Source: Gp6-AA45 sp035652075
GTDB taxonomy: Bacteria > Acidobacteriota > Vicinamibacteria > Vicinamibacterales > CAVVIG01
Direction: 5' to 3'
Length of the DNA: 64,000 nt
NCBI GenBank assembly: GCA_035652075.1
Contig: DASREL010000065.1
Location: forward strand, 1 to 64,000
Shown here piece after piece: positions 23,132 through 32,219 of this stretch (position 1 is its first letter; each line of letters begins with the position of its first letter). The translations under genes and the position numbers were made by a program. The notes under the pieces were generated by a model, which was not told the origin of the DNA, searched no databases, and was given only the letters and a program-made list of their open reading frames with translations.

Positions 23132-25189
23132 CTACGGTTGCGCGGTGAATACGACGTCGTTCGAGCGCGCGCTCGAACCGCACGCGTTGTCGGCGATCAC
23201 GTGCGCGGAAAACGTTCCACCTCGCTGCGCCCACACGTAGCTGGTGCCGGCGCCTCCGGTCGTCAACGTCGTCCCATTCGACAATTCGATCCGATAGCGA
23301 TCGGCTGCGGCGCCGACCGCGGCCGACCAACTGAACGTCACGGCTCCCTGACTGCTCGTCACCGGGAGCAGGGTCGGCGTGCCTGGCGCGCCGGCACAGC
23401 GACTCGGCGCGACGACGATGGAGGTCTCGTTCGACACCGCACCGGCGACGCCGTTGACGATCGCGCGCACGCGCATCCAATAGGTGCCGGGATTCATGTA
23501 GCGCGTATAGGTCCGCGCGACGGACGTGACGATTGCGGCGTCGCGGGCCCCAGGGCTGCTGCCGAACTCGACCCAGTAGTACGCCGGCGGCGTCCCCATC
23601 GCCGCTGGATTCCACGTGACGGTGACGTTGCCGGCGTCGACCGATGTCTGCACGCCGGTCACGAACCCCGGCATCGATCCGTTGGAGATCGTCGTCGACA
23701 GCTCGGTCGACGCGCTGCCGAGCGCACCGTCAGTGACGGCGTACACGCGGAAGTAGTACGTCCCCGACGGAAGCGCCGGAATCGTGTACGACGTCGACGC
23801 GTCGGGCGTGAGGATCACCGGCAGGTCGTTGCCTCCGCTCGACGTGCCACCGGCGATGGCGTACCTCGCCGGCGCGCCGGTGGACGGCGCGCTCCACGTC
23901 AGCACCGCGCCGCTGCCGCTCGACGTGGCGGCCGGCGTGCCGGGCGACGACGGCGACGTCGTGCCGCCAGGCGCACTCGACCCGCCGTCGGGCACGGTGA
24001 CATTGAAGGTCGTCGTCGAGAGGCGGCCGCTGTTTCGCGCCGTCACGGTGATGGTCGCGGTCCCTGTGCGCTGTCCCGCGACGATCGTGATCGAACAGTT
24101 GCCGCTCGTGTCGCAGGCCGCTTCGCGTGGCGATGGGAACGCCACGCCGTAGTCCGATGATTCGCCCCACACGCTCTCCAGACTGGTGGCGTTGACCGTA
24201 AACGTGGGCGTCGCGGAGCTGCCGCGGCTGACCGTTTGATCGGGGATTGCCGAGGGCGCACTGGTCGAACCGCCGCCGCTGTCGGTATCCGTCGTCGAAG
24301 GCTTCAACACGACCGTCGGGACCGAGAAGCCGAAGGGCACGGTTTCGCCAATGCGCACCAGCGCACCGCCGCTTGCCTGATCAATGACGATGTTGCCTTG
24401 TGCCACGCCGCCGACGGTCACCGACGTCAGACTCGAGTTCGATGCGAGCGCGGCCGATCCGCCGGCGATACCCCACAAGTCGGTGATGACCGCTTCTGGA
24501 ACGAAGATCCTGGCAAAGCCGCTGTTCAACGTCACGCCGCCCACCTTGAAGTGCGGCGCACCGACTTTGAAGCTCAACTCCTTCGTCGTCGTGTTGTACG
24601 ACGGAAACGGATCGAAGTACTGCCCGTTGGTTGCGATGAACCCGTTGGTGAACTTCGACGCAAACGATGCCGGCGCGGCGTTCATCGGATCGAAACCGGC
24701 GAGCAGAAACGCCGAGTAGTTGACGTCCGCCGTGTTCGCGCAACTGCTGGGCGTGCACCCGGACGCACGATTCCACGACGAGGTGCGCGGCTGTGCGACG
24801 ACGGTTACCTGGTGTGGCGTGACGGCGGTGTTGATGCTCCAACTCGATACCAGCCCGGTGCTGACGGCGATCTTCGGATCGGTCCCGCCGTTGGCGAGCT
24901 TGAACACGACCGTGACGGTGCTCGTCGTCGTCAACGCGGGCGACAGCTCGAATTGATCGACGTTCGCCGTGTTCTTGACGGCAATGGTGAACGCACCGGT
25001 GCCGGAGTTGAACTGGAGGTTCGCGGTCAGTGTCGCCGGCGTGGACGGGTTCGTGCTCGTCACGCTGACGATGCATTTCTCGACAACGGGGCCGCCGCAG
25101 TTGGGTCCTGTCTGGCCGGACGCGCGCGCGGCCACCAGCAGCACCAACGCCGCCGTGAGCCACCGACACGGGTACCTACGCGTGGTCAT
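23132..25189 (-). CDS. Large exported protein with fibronectin type III repeats
   Basis: 685 residues, signal peptide (WLTAALVLLVAARASGQT). The N-terminal 300 residues form a beta-rich region with a cohesin-like start (VSVTSTNPSTPATLTANLQF, GAFTIAVKNTANVDQFELS) and several Cys. A Ser/Gly/Pro-rich hinge and an Ig-like stretch (QTVSRGSSATPTFTVNATSLE, TATITVTARNSGRLSTTTFNV) follow, then three fibronectin type III domains (about 405-685), each with the TVTWNPA/VTFSWSAA and YRIELSNG/YWVEFGSS type strands and the final SNDVVFTAQP. Likely a cell-surface or secreted binding protein. No anchor is visible. Ribosome site GAGGAG before the ATG. Confidence 0.85.
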   Translation of the reverse strand: MTTRRYPCRWLTAALVLLVAARASGQTGPNCGGPVVEKCIVSVTSTNPSTPATLTANLQFNSGTGAFTIAVKNTANVDQFELSPALTTTSTVTVVFKLANGGTDPKIAVSTGLVSSWSINTAVTPHQVTVVAQPRTSSWNRASGCTPSSCANTADVNYSAFLLAGFDPMNAAPASFASKFTNGFIATNGQYFDPFPSYNTTTKELSFKVGAPHFKVGGVTLNSGFARIFVPEAVITDLWGIAGGSAALASNSSLTSVTVGGVAQGNIVIDQASGGALVRIGETVPFGFSVPTVVLKPSTTDTDSGGGSTSAPSAIPDQTVSRGSSATPTFTVNATSLESVWGESSDYGVAFPSPREAACDTSGNCSITIVAGQRTGTATITVTARNSGRLSTTTFNVTVPDGGSSAPGGTTSPSSPGTPAATSSGSGAVLTWSAPSTGAPARYAIAGGTSSGGNDLPVILTPDASTSYTIPALPSGTYYFRVYAVTDGALGSASTELSTTISNGSMPGFVTGVQTSVDAGNVTVTWNPAAMGTPPAYYWVEFGSSPGARDAAIVTSVARTYTRYMNPGTYWMRVRAIVNGVAGAVSNETSIVVAPSRCAGAPGTPTLLPVTSSQGAVTFSWSAAVGAAADRYRIELSNGTTLTTGGAGTSYVWAQRGGTFSAHVIADNACGSSARSNDVVFTAQP

Positions 25190-25315
25190 GAGGTCATCTC
25201 CTCGGGTTCGTGGGTCTTTCAGCTGCTCATGTGCAAGACGCGGCCGAAATGCCTCAAACGGGCCATGACTCTGCTAGGATGCGCAGCCGACGGCGGTTCA
25301 ACGTGCGGTGATTCG

Positions 25316-25882
25316 ATGGGTTCGAGTCCGGACATCACGGCCCTGCTCGTGCGATGGAAGGACGGCGACGAGTCGGCGCTCGACTCGCTCGTGCCGCTGG
25401 TGTACGCCGAACTGCGCGGTCTGGCACGCAGCTACCTGCGCCGAGAGCGTCGCGGCCACACCCTGCAGGCGACGGCGCTCGTCAACGAACTCTTCATCCG
25501 GCTCGCGAAGGATCAGCCGCAACACTGGACCGACCGCGCGCATTTCTTCGGCATCGCGGCGCGGGCGATGCGGCAAATCCTGGTCGCGCACGCCCGCCAC
25601 CATCACGCCCTCAAACGAGGAGGCGGCGCCGAACAAGTTCCCCTCGACGAACAAACGTTGCCAGCCGCCGAGGGTCCCGATCTGACGGCGCTCGATGCCG
25701 CCCTCACCGCCCTCGCCGCGTGCGATCCGCAGCAGGCGCAGATCGTCGAATTGCGATTCTTTGGCGGTTACACGATCAAAGAGACCGCGGTTCTGGTGCG
25801 TCGATCGCCGGCGACCGTCAGTCGCGAGTGGGAGACCGCGCGCATGTGGCTCTTTCGCGAGCTGTCGCGGAGCACCGCGTGA
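25316..25882 (+). CDS. ECF sigma factor (TIGR02999-type)
   Basis: 188 residues. Region 2 includes YAELRGLARSYLRRER and HTLQATALVNELFIRLAKDQ, a hallmark of the sigma factors found with Ser/Thr kinases in Acidobacteria and Planctomycetes, then HFFGIAARAMRQILVAHARH. Region 4 has VELRFFGGYTIKETAVLVRRSPATVSREW as helix-turn-helix. It would direct RNA polymerase to stress- or signal-specific promoters. The kinase gene overlaps its stop (GTGA), so the two are made together and the kinase probably controls sigma activity. The ATG at 25316 gives the usual short N-terminus; a longer frame starting at 25265 looks unlike the family. Confidence 0.94.
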   Translation: MGSSPDITALLVRWKDGDESALDSLVPLVYAELRGLARSYLRRERRGHTLQATALVNELFIRLAKDQPQHWTDRAHFFGIAARAMRQILVAHARHHHALKRGGGAEQVPLDEQTLPAAEGPDLTALDAALTALAACDPQQAQIVELRFFGGYTIKETAVLVRRSPATVSREWETARMWLFRELSRSTA

Positions 25883-28488
25883 CGCCGGAGCGCTGGCAGC
25901 GCATCAAAGACATCCTCCTCCACGCGCTCGAGCACGATGGCGACGCCCGCGCTGCCGCGATCACGGCGGCATGCGGCGGCGACCTGTCGCTGCGACGCGA
26001 CGTGGAGGAACTGCTGATGTGTCGCGATGCGATGGGCAGTTTTCTGGAGCGTTCTACCGCAGGCGATGAACCAGGCGAATCAGACACCGACATTCCGATC
26101 GCTCTCACCACGTGGGACCGGTATCACGTCCTCGGGCGGCTCGGCGCCGGCGGCATGGCCACGGTGTACCAAGCCTGGGATCCACGTCTTCGGCGTACGA
26201 CCGCGATCAAACTGATCTCGTCGCACGACGAGGCGATCGTCGGTCGATTCCTGCGCGAGGCCGAGGCGCAGGCGCGCGTCGAGCACGATCACATTTTGAA
26301 GATCTTCGAGACCGGTTCGGTCGGCGATCATCATTTCATCGCGATGCAATACGTGGACGGACCGACGCTGCTCGGTGTCCGCGCCGAGACGACGCTCGAC
26401 CAGAAGGTCGAGTTGATCGCAACGATTGCGGATGGACTGCAGGCCGCGCATCGCATCGGCCTCGTGCACCGCGATATCAAGCCGGCGAACATCCTGGTCG
26501 AGCGCCGGCCGGAAGGCCTGAAGCCGTACTTACTCGACTTCGGCCTCGCCGCCGAAGTCGACGCGCCGGCGCTGACCCAAACCGGCGTCATCGTCGGAAC
26601 GCCGCGCTATATGGCGCCCGAGCGGATTCGCGGCGGTGCCGCCGCGCTCGATCGGCGCAGCGATGTCTACAGTCTTGGCGCCACGTTTTACGAATTTGTA
26701 TGCGGGATGGCGCCGTTCGAGGACAGCAGCGGATTCCAACTGCTCATCGACGTGGTCGATCGCGAGGTCCGATCGCCGCGTGCGGTGCTGCCAACGTTGC
26801 CCGCGGATCTCGACGCGATCATCTCGAAGTGCATCGAGAAAGATCCCAACGATCGGTATCAGTCGGCGCGCGCGCTTGCCGCGGATCTCCGTCGGTATTT
26901 GAACGGCGATGCCGTATCGGCCCGGCGATCCGGACGCGTGCATCGATGGGCGAACAAGGCGCGCCGGCATCCGCGGCTGACGATGGCCTTCGCGCTTCTC
27001 GGAGTCGTGATTGTCGGCGTCGCCGGCTGGGGCGGGTACCAGTCCTGGCGCAGCGCCAGGCAAGCCGATGTGGCGCGCCAACTCGGCCAGGAGGTCGAGG
27101 GGATCGACTGGATGTTCCGCGCGGCGCAGATGTCGCCGCTGCACGCCATCGACGCCGAGCGACGTCAGGTTCGCGAGCGGATGACGCGAATCGAGGCGAT
27201 GACACGGTCCGCCGGATCGATCGCGTTCGGTCCGAGCGAATACGCGCTCGGCCGTGGCTATCTGACGCTTGGTGACGAGACGCGTGCGATCGATCATCTC
27301 GAGCGTGCGTGGCGCAGCGGCTACCGGACGGCCGACGCGGCCATGGCGCTCGGGCTCGCGTACGGCGAACAGTACCGCAGCGAACTGTCGAAAGCGCAGC
27401 GTGTGGAGATCGACCGCGTCCGCAACGAACGGATCGCCGATTTGCAGTCGACGGTGCGCGCGAAGTCGCTGGCGTACTTGCAAGACGGCCGGGAGAGCCG
27501 GATCGTGACGCCGGCGTACGTCGAAGCGCTCATCGCCACACACCTCGACGATCTCGACACCGCGATCGTGCGCGCGGAAGCGGCGACGCACGAGACACCG
27601 TGGCTCTTCGAAGCGCATGTGCTTGCGGGTCAAGCCGCAAGCAACGACGCGTTCCGATTGTTCGTCCGACATGCACTCGACCTGGCGACGAAGCGCACTG
27701 ATGAAGCGATCGCGCAGTTTGCCGCGGCAGAACGCATCGCGCCCAGTTCGCTCGACGCCCACGTGGGACGCTGTGCCGCGACCGGCCTTTTGTTCCATCT
27801 GATCGGACACGGCATCGAACGGGATCTCGCGCCGGTGCTCGCCGAGGCCAAAGACGCGTGCGGTCGCGCCGTCGCGGTCGATTCCGCGTCGACCGAGGCA
27901 CACCGCTACTACGCAGAAGCCCTCTCCGAATGGAGCACTGCCGTCGTCGTCCGTTCGGCCGATCCCGGCGACGGCTTCGATCGCGCGGCCGACGAAGCAT
28001 CGACGGCGCTGCAGCTCGAACCACACGATATTCAGGCGCGCGCGACGCTGGCGGACGTGTTCATGAACCGCGCGTGGTGGGAGAGCCGTACGAATCGGGA
28101 TCCCTCCTCGTCGATCGAGCGCGCCATCGCGGAGCACTCGGCCGTGCTCGCGGTCGATCCACGAAATCTCGGCGCGGCCGACAACCTCGCGCAGGCGCTG
28201 ATCCTGCGCTACCGCAACGACATTCGGCGAGGCGTCGACGCATCGGCGTCGTTCGAACGGGCGATCGCCGCCTTCGAACACACGCTGCGCCTCGAACCCT
28301 CGTACGCCGGCGGCTTCATCTCCATCGAAAAAGTGGCGGTCGAACGCGCCGACGATCAGCGCCGGCACGGGGCCGATCCGGCGCCTGGGCTCCGTTCGAT
28401 CATCGCGTTCATCGACGCGCTGCCCTCCGACCATCCTCCGCAAGAGCGGGTTGACGCGCTCCAGACGCTCCGCGCGCGCCTCCGTTAG
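25879..28488 (+). CDS. Ser/Thr protein kinase with transmembrane segment and TPR region
   Basis: 869 residues, GTG start overlapping the sigma gene stop. Residues 1-75 resemble the short helical domain typical of sigma-linked kinases. The kinase domain (about 82-345) is complete: GAGGMATVY loop, AIKLIS lysine, HRDIKPANI catalytic loop, DFG and GTPRYMAPERI. A transmembrane helix (about 365-388, RLTMAFALLGVVIVGVAGW) leads to a periplasmic region of about 480 residues with TPR-like helical pairs (YLTLGDETRAIDHLERAWR, ALQLEPHDIQARATLADVF, FEHTLRLEPSYAGGFISIE). A transmembrane sensor kinase, probably controlling the sigma factor by phosphorylation. The ligand is unknown. Confidence 0.95.
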   Translation: MTPERWQRIKDILLHALEHDGDARAAAITAACGGDLSLRRDVEELLMCRDAMGSFLERSTAGDEPGESDTDIPIALTTWDRYHVLGRLGAGGMATVYQAWDPRLRRTTAIKLISSHDEAIVGRFLREAEAQARVEHDHILKIFETGSVGDHHFIAMQYVDGPTLLGVRAETTLDQKVELIATIADGLQAAHRIGLVHRDIKPANILVERRPEGLKPYLLDFGLAAEVDAPALTQTGVIVGTPRYMAPERIRGGAAALDRRSDVYSLGATFYEFVCGMAPFEDSSGFQLLIDVVDREVRSPRAVLPTLPADLDAIISKCIEKDPNDRYQSARALAADLRRYLNGDAVSARRSGRVHRWANKARRHPRLTMAFALLGVVIVGVAGWGGYQSWRSARQADVARQLGQEVEGIDWMFRAAQMSPLHAIDAERRQVRERMTRIEAMTRSAGSIAFGPSEYALGRGYLTLGDETRAIDHLERAWRSGYRTADAAMALGLAYGEQYRSELSKAQRVEIDRVRNERIADLQSTVRAKSLAYLQDGRESRIVTPAYVEALIATHLDDLDTAIVRAEAATHETPWLFEAHVLAGQAASNDAFRLFVRHALDLATKRTDEAIAQFAAAERIAPSSLDAHVGRCAATGLLFHLIGHGIERDLAPVLAEAKDACGRAVAVDSASTEAHRYYAEALSEWSTAVVVRSADPGDGFDRAADEASTALQLEPHDIQARATLADVFMNRAWWESRTNRDPSSSIERAIAEHSAVLAVDPRNLGAADNLAQALILRYRNDIRRGVDASASFERAIAAFEHTLRLEPSYAGGFISIEKVAVERADDQRRHGADPAPGLRSIIAFIDALPSDHPPQERVDALQTLRARLR

Positions 28489-28558
28489 TCAGCCGCCGTC
28501 CTCGTCGTGGCACATCGCTTGCTGGCGATGGTTTCGCCTGCGCCCGAGGATCCTCGCT

Positions 28559-29152
28559 ATGACGTGTCGTATTGCGATCGGCGTGTTTGCGTGCGTGTCA
28601 ATTCTGCTGACTGCGTCTGCTGTGCATGCACAGGGATACGTCGCACCCGCGGTCGGCGTCACGTTCGGTAACCCATCGGCTGAAGGCCGCGCCGACTTCG
28701 TCCTGGATGTCGGCGGCGTGCCGAGAAACGCGCCGGTCGGCGCCGAACTCGACGTCACCTATGCGCCGGATTTCTTCGGCAGCGGCGGTCCGTTCGGCGA
28801 GAACAGCGTCACCACGGCGATGATCAACGTCGTCTTCGCCGGTGGCGCTCAGCGATACGGGTTCTTCGGTCGCGGGCGATCGAACGTGCGCCCGTACGCG
28901 TCGCTCGGCGCCGGTGTCATGCACGAGGTCGTCACGACGACGGCAACGCCGGTGCAGCAGATACAGAACAACGATTTCGGATTGGATGCCGGCGTCGGCG
29001 TGATGGCGTTCAGCCGCCGTTCGGTCGGCGTGCGCGCGGACCTGCGCTACTTTCGCGACCTCGTCGACAATCAGCGCGGCAACGGCACGAACGTCGACTT
29101 CGGATCGTTCCACTTCTGGCGCGCAAGCGTCGGCCTGATTCTCGCGTTTTAA
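28559..29152 (+). CDS. Outer-membrane beta-barrel protein
   Basis: 197 residues: signal peptide (IGVFACVSILLTASAVHAQ), then an eight-strand barrel-like pattern (YVAPAVGVTFG, GAELDVTYAPDFF, MINVVFAGG, VRPYASLGAGVM, LDAGVGVMAFS, VGVRADLRYFRDL) with a final aromatic strand FWRASVGLILAF. The family is the OmpW/OprF-like outer-membrane beta-barrel group. Follows the kinase gene by 70 bases on the same strand and may be its target or in the same transcript. Its stop codon overlaps the stop of the convergent cytochrome gene in the palindrome ttttaaaa. Confidence 0.85.
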   Translation: MTCRIAIGVFACVSILLTASAVHAQGYVAPAVGVTFGNPSAEGRADFVLDVGGVPRNAPVGAELDVTYAPDFFGSGGPFGENSVTTAMINVVFAGGAQRYGFFGRGRSNVRPYASLGAGVMHEVVTTTATPVQQIQNNDFGLDAGVGVMAFSRRSVGVRADLRYFRDLVDNQRGNGTNVDFGSFHFWRASVGLILAF

Positions 29153-29496
29153 AACGGGTCTGGCTGCTTCGGCTTCTGCTCGCCTTGATGGCACGTGTAG
29201 CAGGTCACGCGCTTCGTGCCGGGAAAGAACTGCTCGTTGATCTTCCCCGTCATCTCGAGCATCTTGCGAGCCGTCATCTTGTGCGGATTCTCATCGCTCG
29301 CGAAGTTGCCGCGGACGTGGCAGAACCCACAAGAGACGCCAAGCGCAACGTTGATCTGTTGCATCTCGGCTTCGAACTCCGGCGCGGTGAGGCCCTTCAG
29401 GACTTTGACGGTCGGTGTGTCGACGATCTGCGGGACCGGCACATTGGTCTGTGCCGATCCCGCGACGAGGAGGACGAGCAGCGCGAGCCAGCGCAT
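29149..29496 (-). CDS. Small dihaem cytochrome c (reaction-centre cytochrome family)
   Basis: 115 residues: short signal peptide (ALLVLLVAGSAQT) and two haem motifs, CGFCH and CYTCH, separated by a helix with HKMTARKMLEMTGKINEQFF. This layout, with a Met helix between the motifs, is that of the photosynthetic reaction-centre cytochrome family, which is widespread as short proteins in non-photosynthetic Acidobacteria. Probably a periplasmic electron carrier. The start overlaps the creatininase stop (TAATG), so the two proteins are translated together. Confidence 0.88.
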   Translation of the reverse strand: MRWLALLVLLVAGSAQTNVPVPQIVDTPTVKVLKGLTAPEFEAEMQQINVALGVSCGFCHVRGNFASDENPHKMTARKMLEMTGKINEQFFPGTKRVTCYTCHQGEQKPKQPDPF

Positions 29497-30452
29497 TAGT
29501 GCTGGGTCGACGCGCCTTTGCGATCAGCCAGCATCTTCTTGATCTGGTTGACGCCGTTCATGACGGTAATCTCGGCGAGGTCCTTGCCGATCGAGGCCGT
29601 CGACGGACGCGGATCGCCGGTCACGCCGTTGTTCAATCGCGGCGGCGCGTTGGGATCCTGGCCGCGACGGCCACCGCCGCCGCGCTGCGGCGTTTCGCCG
29701 CGCATGCGCGCGTCGCGCGCCGCTTTCCACTGCTCCGGCGTCTGCCCGGTCGGATCGCCCGCCGTCGTCTTGTAGGTCGGACGGACGTACATCCCTTCCA
29801 CCGGCTGCATCCACAACATTTCCGACGTTTCCATCATCGCGCCGTGACCGGCGATCGGCAGCTTGTGCTCGTAGAGATACATGTCCACGTCGTCGTGTGT
29901 CTTGTTGTAGAAGTCGCCGACGTAGTAGACGTGCGTCCCTTTCGGTGCCCACTTCTTGTCCATCTCTTCGGCTGCCTGCTTCATCTCTTCCTGTCCGCCA
30001 CCGTGATCGCCGAACACGAAGATGTCTTTGAAGCCGCTCATCGCCAGGCTGTTGATCTCGGCGAGTTGCACCTGCTTGAACACGTCGGCGGGCATCTGGA
30101 TTGCGCCGGGCTGCGCCGCCTTCTCGGTGGCGTTGCCGAGCCCAGTCGCGTTGACGGCGATTGGCAGCGGCGGCGCCACGAGCGTTTTGCCGAGACGTTT
30201 CGCCATGTCGATCGCGTGGTGCTTGACCATGATCGTGTGGCCGCCGAGCACGTCTTGCGGACCGCGCTCCTCGGTGCCGCCGGTCGGCACGAGAATCGAC
30301 GTCCATCCGTTGTTCAAGCGCTCGGTGAGTTCGGTGTGTGTGAGCAATTCGAGTTCGACGGTGTCGTTCGGATTGAACGTCCGCGGCGTCTGCGCGAAGG
30401 CAACGGCAGTCGCGAGCACGGACGCAGCGCTGATCGTCAGAATGGACTTCAT
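29496..30452 (-). CDS. Exported creatininase-family hydrolase
   Basis: 318 residues: signal peptide (ISAASVLATAVAFAQT) and a creatinine amidohydrolase-type fold. Metal-site motifs are ILVPTGGTEERGPQDVLGGHT (Glu, His), DIFVFGDHGGGQEEM (Asp, His, Glu) and YEHKLPIAGHGAMMETSEML (His, Glu). Cytosolic relatives hydrolyse cyclic amides such as creatinine or formamides; here the protein is exported and the substrate is unknown. A Gly/Arg/Pro-rich linker (about 255-275) precedes the last helix. Ribosome site AGGAG. Followed immediately by the small cytochrome gene. Confidence 0.88.
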   Translation of the reverse strand: MKSILTISAASVLATAVAFAQTPRTFNPNDTVELELLTHTELTERLNNGWTSILVPTGGTEERGPQDVLGGHTIMVKHHAIDMAKRLGKTLVAPPLPIAVNATGLGNATEKAAQPGAIQMPADVFKQVQLAEINSLAMSGFKDIFVFGDHGGGQEEMKQAAEEMDKKWAPKGTHVYYVGDFYNKTHDDVDMYLYEHKLPIAGHGAMMETSEMLWMQPVEGMYVRPTYKTTAGDPTGQTPEQWKAARDARMRGETPQRGGGGRRGQDPNAPPRLNNGVTGDPRPSTASIGKDLAEITVMNGVNQIKKMLADRKGASTQH

Positions 30453-30474
30453 GGTGACTCCTGTTCGGCGAACG

Positions 30475-30487
30475 ATTCTATTACACT
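30475..30487. promoter_or_regulatory. Back-to-back -10 boxes for divergent creatininase and amidohydrolase genes
   Basis: TAGAAT on the minus strand (30480-30475) precedes the creatininase gene with its ribosome site AGGAG. TACACT on the plus strand (30482-30487) lies 6 bases before ATG 30494, giving a leaderless geometry for the amidohydrolase. Confidence 0.45.
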
Positions 30488-30493
30488 TGCGCG

Positions 30494-32200
30494 ATGCAGA
30501 CGTTCATTCGAATCACGCTCGCGCTGTTGATCGTCGGCGCGCAAACGCGATCGCAAGCGCCGGCGGATCTGGTGCTCCGCGGCGGCAAGATCGTGACAGT
30601 TGATGACAACACGCCCGAGGTGCAGGCGCTCGCGGCATCGGGCGACACGATCGTCGCGCTTGGTTCGAATGCAGACATCCAGCGATACATCGGTCCGAAT
30701 ACAAAGGTCATCGACCTGCGCGGCGCGCTCGCAACGCCAGGCCTCATCGATGCGCACGTGCACTTTACGCGCGTCGGCGAAGCGGCGCGCAATCTGAAGC
30801 TCGCCACCGCCCGCGACTGGGACGACATCGTCCGCATGGTCGGCGACGCGGCGAAGACGGCGAAACCGGGCGAGTGGATTCTCGGGAACGGATGGCATCA
30901 GGAGAAGTGGTCGCACCCGCCGTCGCCGAACGTCGAGGGCTTCCCTCTTCACGATGCGCTGAGCCGCGTGTCGCCGAACAATCCCGTGTGGCTGACGCAC
31001 GCCAGCGGTCACGCGGGGTTCGCGAACGCAAAAGCGATGCAGCTCGCGGGCGTGACGAAGGCGACCGCGGATCCAAATGGCGGCAAGATTCTCAAGGACG
31101 CGAACGGCAACCCAAGCGGTCTCTTCAACGAGCGCGCGCAGACACTGATCGCGGAGGCGCTCGCGCGCGACCTCGCTCGCCGCACGCCAGCACAGGTGGA
31201 AGCCGATCTCCGAACGGTCATCGATCTCGCGGCGCGGGAATCGCTGTCGAAGGGATTGACGACGGTGACCGATGCGGGCTCGCCGCCAGCGACGATCGAG
31301 GTGATGAAACGGGTCGTCGACGAGAAGCAGCTGCCGTTGCGCGTCTGGATGATGCTGCGCGAAACGCCGGACAAACTCGCCGTGGACATGCCGAAATACC
31401 GCGTCGTCAACTACGGCGACAAACGGTTCACCGTTCGGGCGATCAAGCGCGCGATCGACGGCGCGCTCGGGTCACGCGGCGCGTGGATGCTCGAACCGTA
31501 CGAGGATCTGAAGACGACGAGCGGGATGAACACTGACACGCTCGAGGACGTCTCGAAGTCGGCGGAGCTCGCGTTCATCAACAACTACCAGGTGTGCGTG
31601 CACGCCATCGGCGATCGGGGCAATCACGAGACGCTCGACATCTACGAGGAGACGTTCAAGCGGCACCCGAACGTGGACAGCAAGTCGTTGCGCTGGCGGA
31701 TCGAGCACGCGCAGCATCTGAGCGCCGCCGACATCCCGCGCTTCGGCAGACTCGGGATCATCCCGTCGATGCAAGGCATCCACGCGACGTCCGACGCGCC
31801 GTACGTCCTGGCGCGGCTCGGGGCGAAGCGCGCGGAGGAAGGCGCGTACGTGTGGCAGAAGCTGATGAAGTCGGGCGCGACGATCGCGAACGGCACCGAC
31901 GCGCCCGTCGAGGACGTTGATCCGATCCCGAACTTCTATGCGTCGGTGTCGCGCAAGTTGAAGGACGGCTCGGTGTTCTATCCCGACCAGCGCATGAGCC
32001 GCATGGAAGCGCTGCGGTCGTACACGATCAACGCCGCCTACGCCGATTTCGACGAAAGCATCAAAGGATCGCTCGCCGTCGGCAAGCTCGCCGACGTCAC
32101 CGTCTTCTCGAAGGACATCCTCACGATTCCCGAGGACGACATTCCTTCGACACAGATCGCCTACACGATCGTCGGCGGCACGGTGCAGTTCGCGCGGTAG
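30494..32200 (+). CDS. Exported YtcJ-like amidohydrolase
   Basis: 568 residues with a signal peptide (ITLALLIVGAQTRSQAP). Amidohydrolase superfamily: LVLRGGKIVTVDDNTPEVQA, LIDAHVHFTRVGEAARN (HxH site), NPVWLTHASGHAGFANAKAM, GLFNERAQTL, VHAIGDRGNHETLD, RWRIEHAQHLS and ATIANGTDAPVEDVDPIPN (catalytic Asp). The C-terminus SLAVGKLADVTVFSKDIL is usual for the YtcJ/NfdA group, which hydrolyses N-formyl or amide bonds of unknown natural substrates. Periplasmic location is inferred from the signal. The start is 6 bases after a -10-like box, with no ribosome site. Confidence 0.92.
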   Translation: MQTFIRITLALLIVGAQTRSQAPADLVLRGGKIVTVDDNTPEVQALAASGDTIVALGSNADIQRYIGPNTKVIDLRGALATPGLIDAHVHFTRVGEAARNLKLATARDWDDIVRMVGDAAKTAKPGEWILGNGWHQEKWSHPPSPNVEGFPLHDALSRVSPNNPVWLTHASGHAGFANAKAMQLAGVTKATADPNGGKILKDANGNPSGLFNERAQTLIAEALARDLARRTPAQVEADLRTVIDLAARESLSKGLTTVTDAGSPPATIEVMKRVVDEKQLPLRVWMMLRETPDKLAVDMPKYRVVNYGDKRFTVRAIKRAIDGALGSRGAWMLEPYEDLKTTSGMNTDTLEDVSKSAELAFINNYQVCVHAIGDRGNHETLDIYEETFKRHPNVDSKSLRWRIEHAQHLSAADIPRFGRLGIIPSMQGIHATSDAPYVLARLGAKRAEEGAYVWQKLMKSGATIANGTDAPVEDVDPIPNFYASVSRKLKDGSVFYPDQRMSRMEALRSYTINAAYADFDESIKGSLAVGKLADVTVFSKDILTIPEDDIPSTQIAYTIVGGTVQFAR

Positions 32201-32219
32201 CTGAACCCGTCAGGCTCGG

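Noticed and set aside
26530..28443. Long minus-strand frame (637 codons) opposite the kinase gene
   Set aside because: Arg-rich composition without motifs; the plus strand encodes a complete kinase and TPR region.
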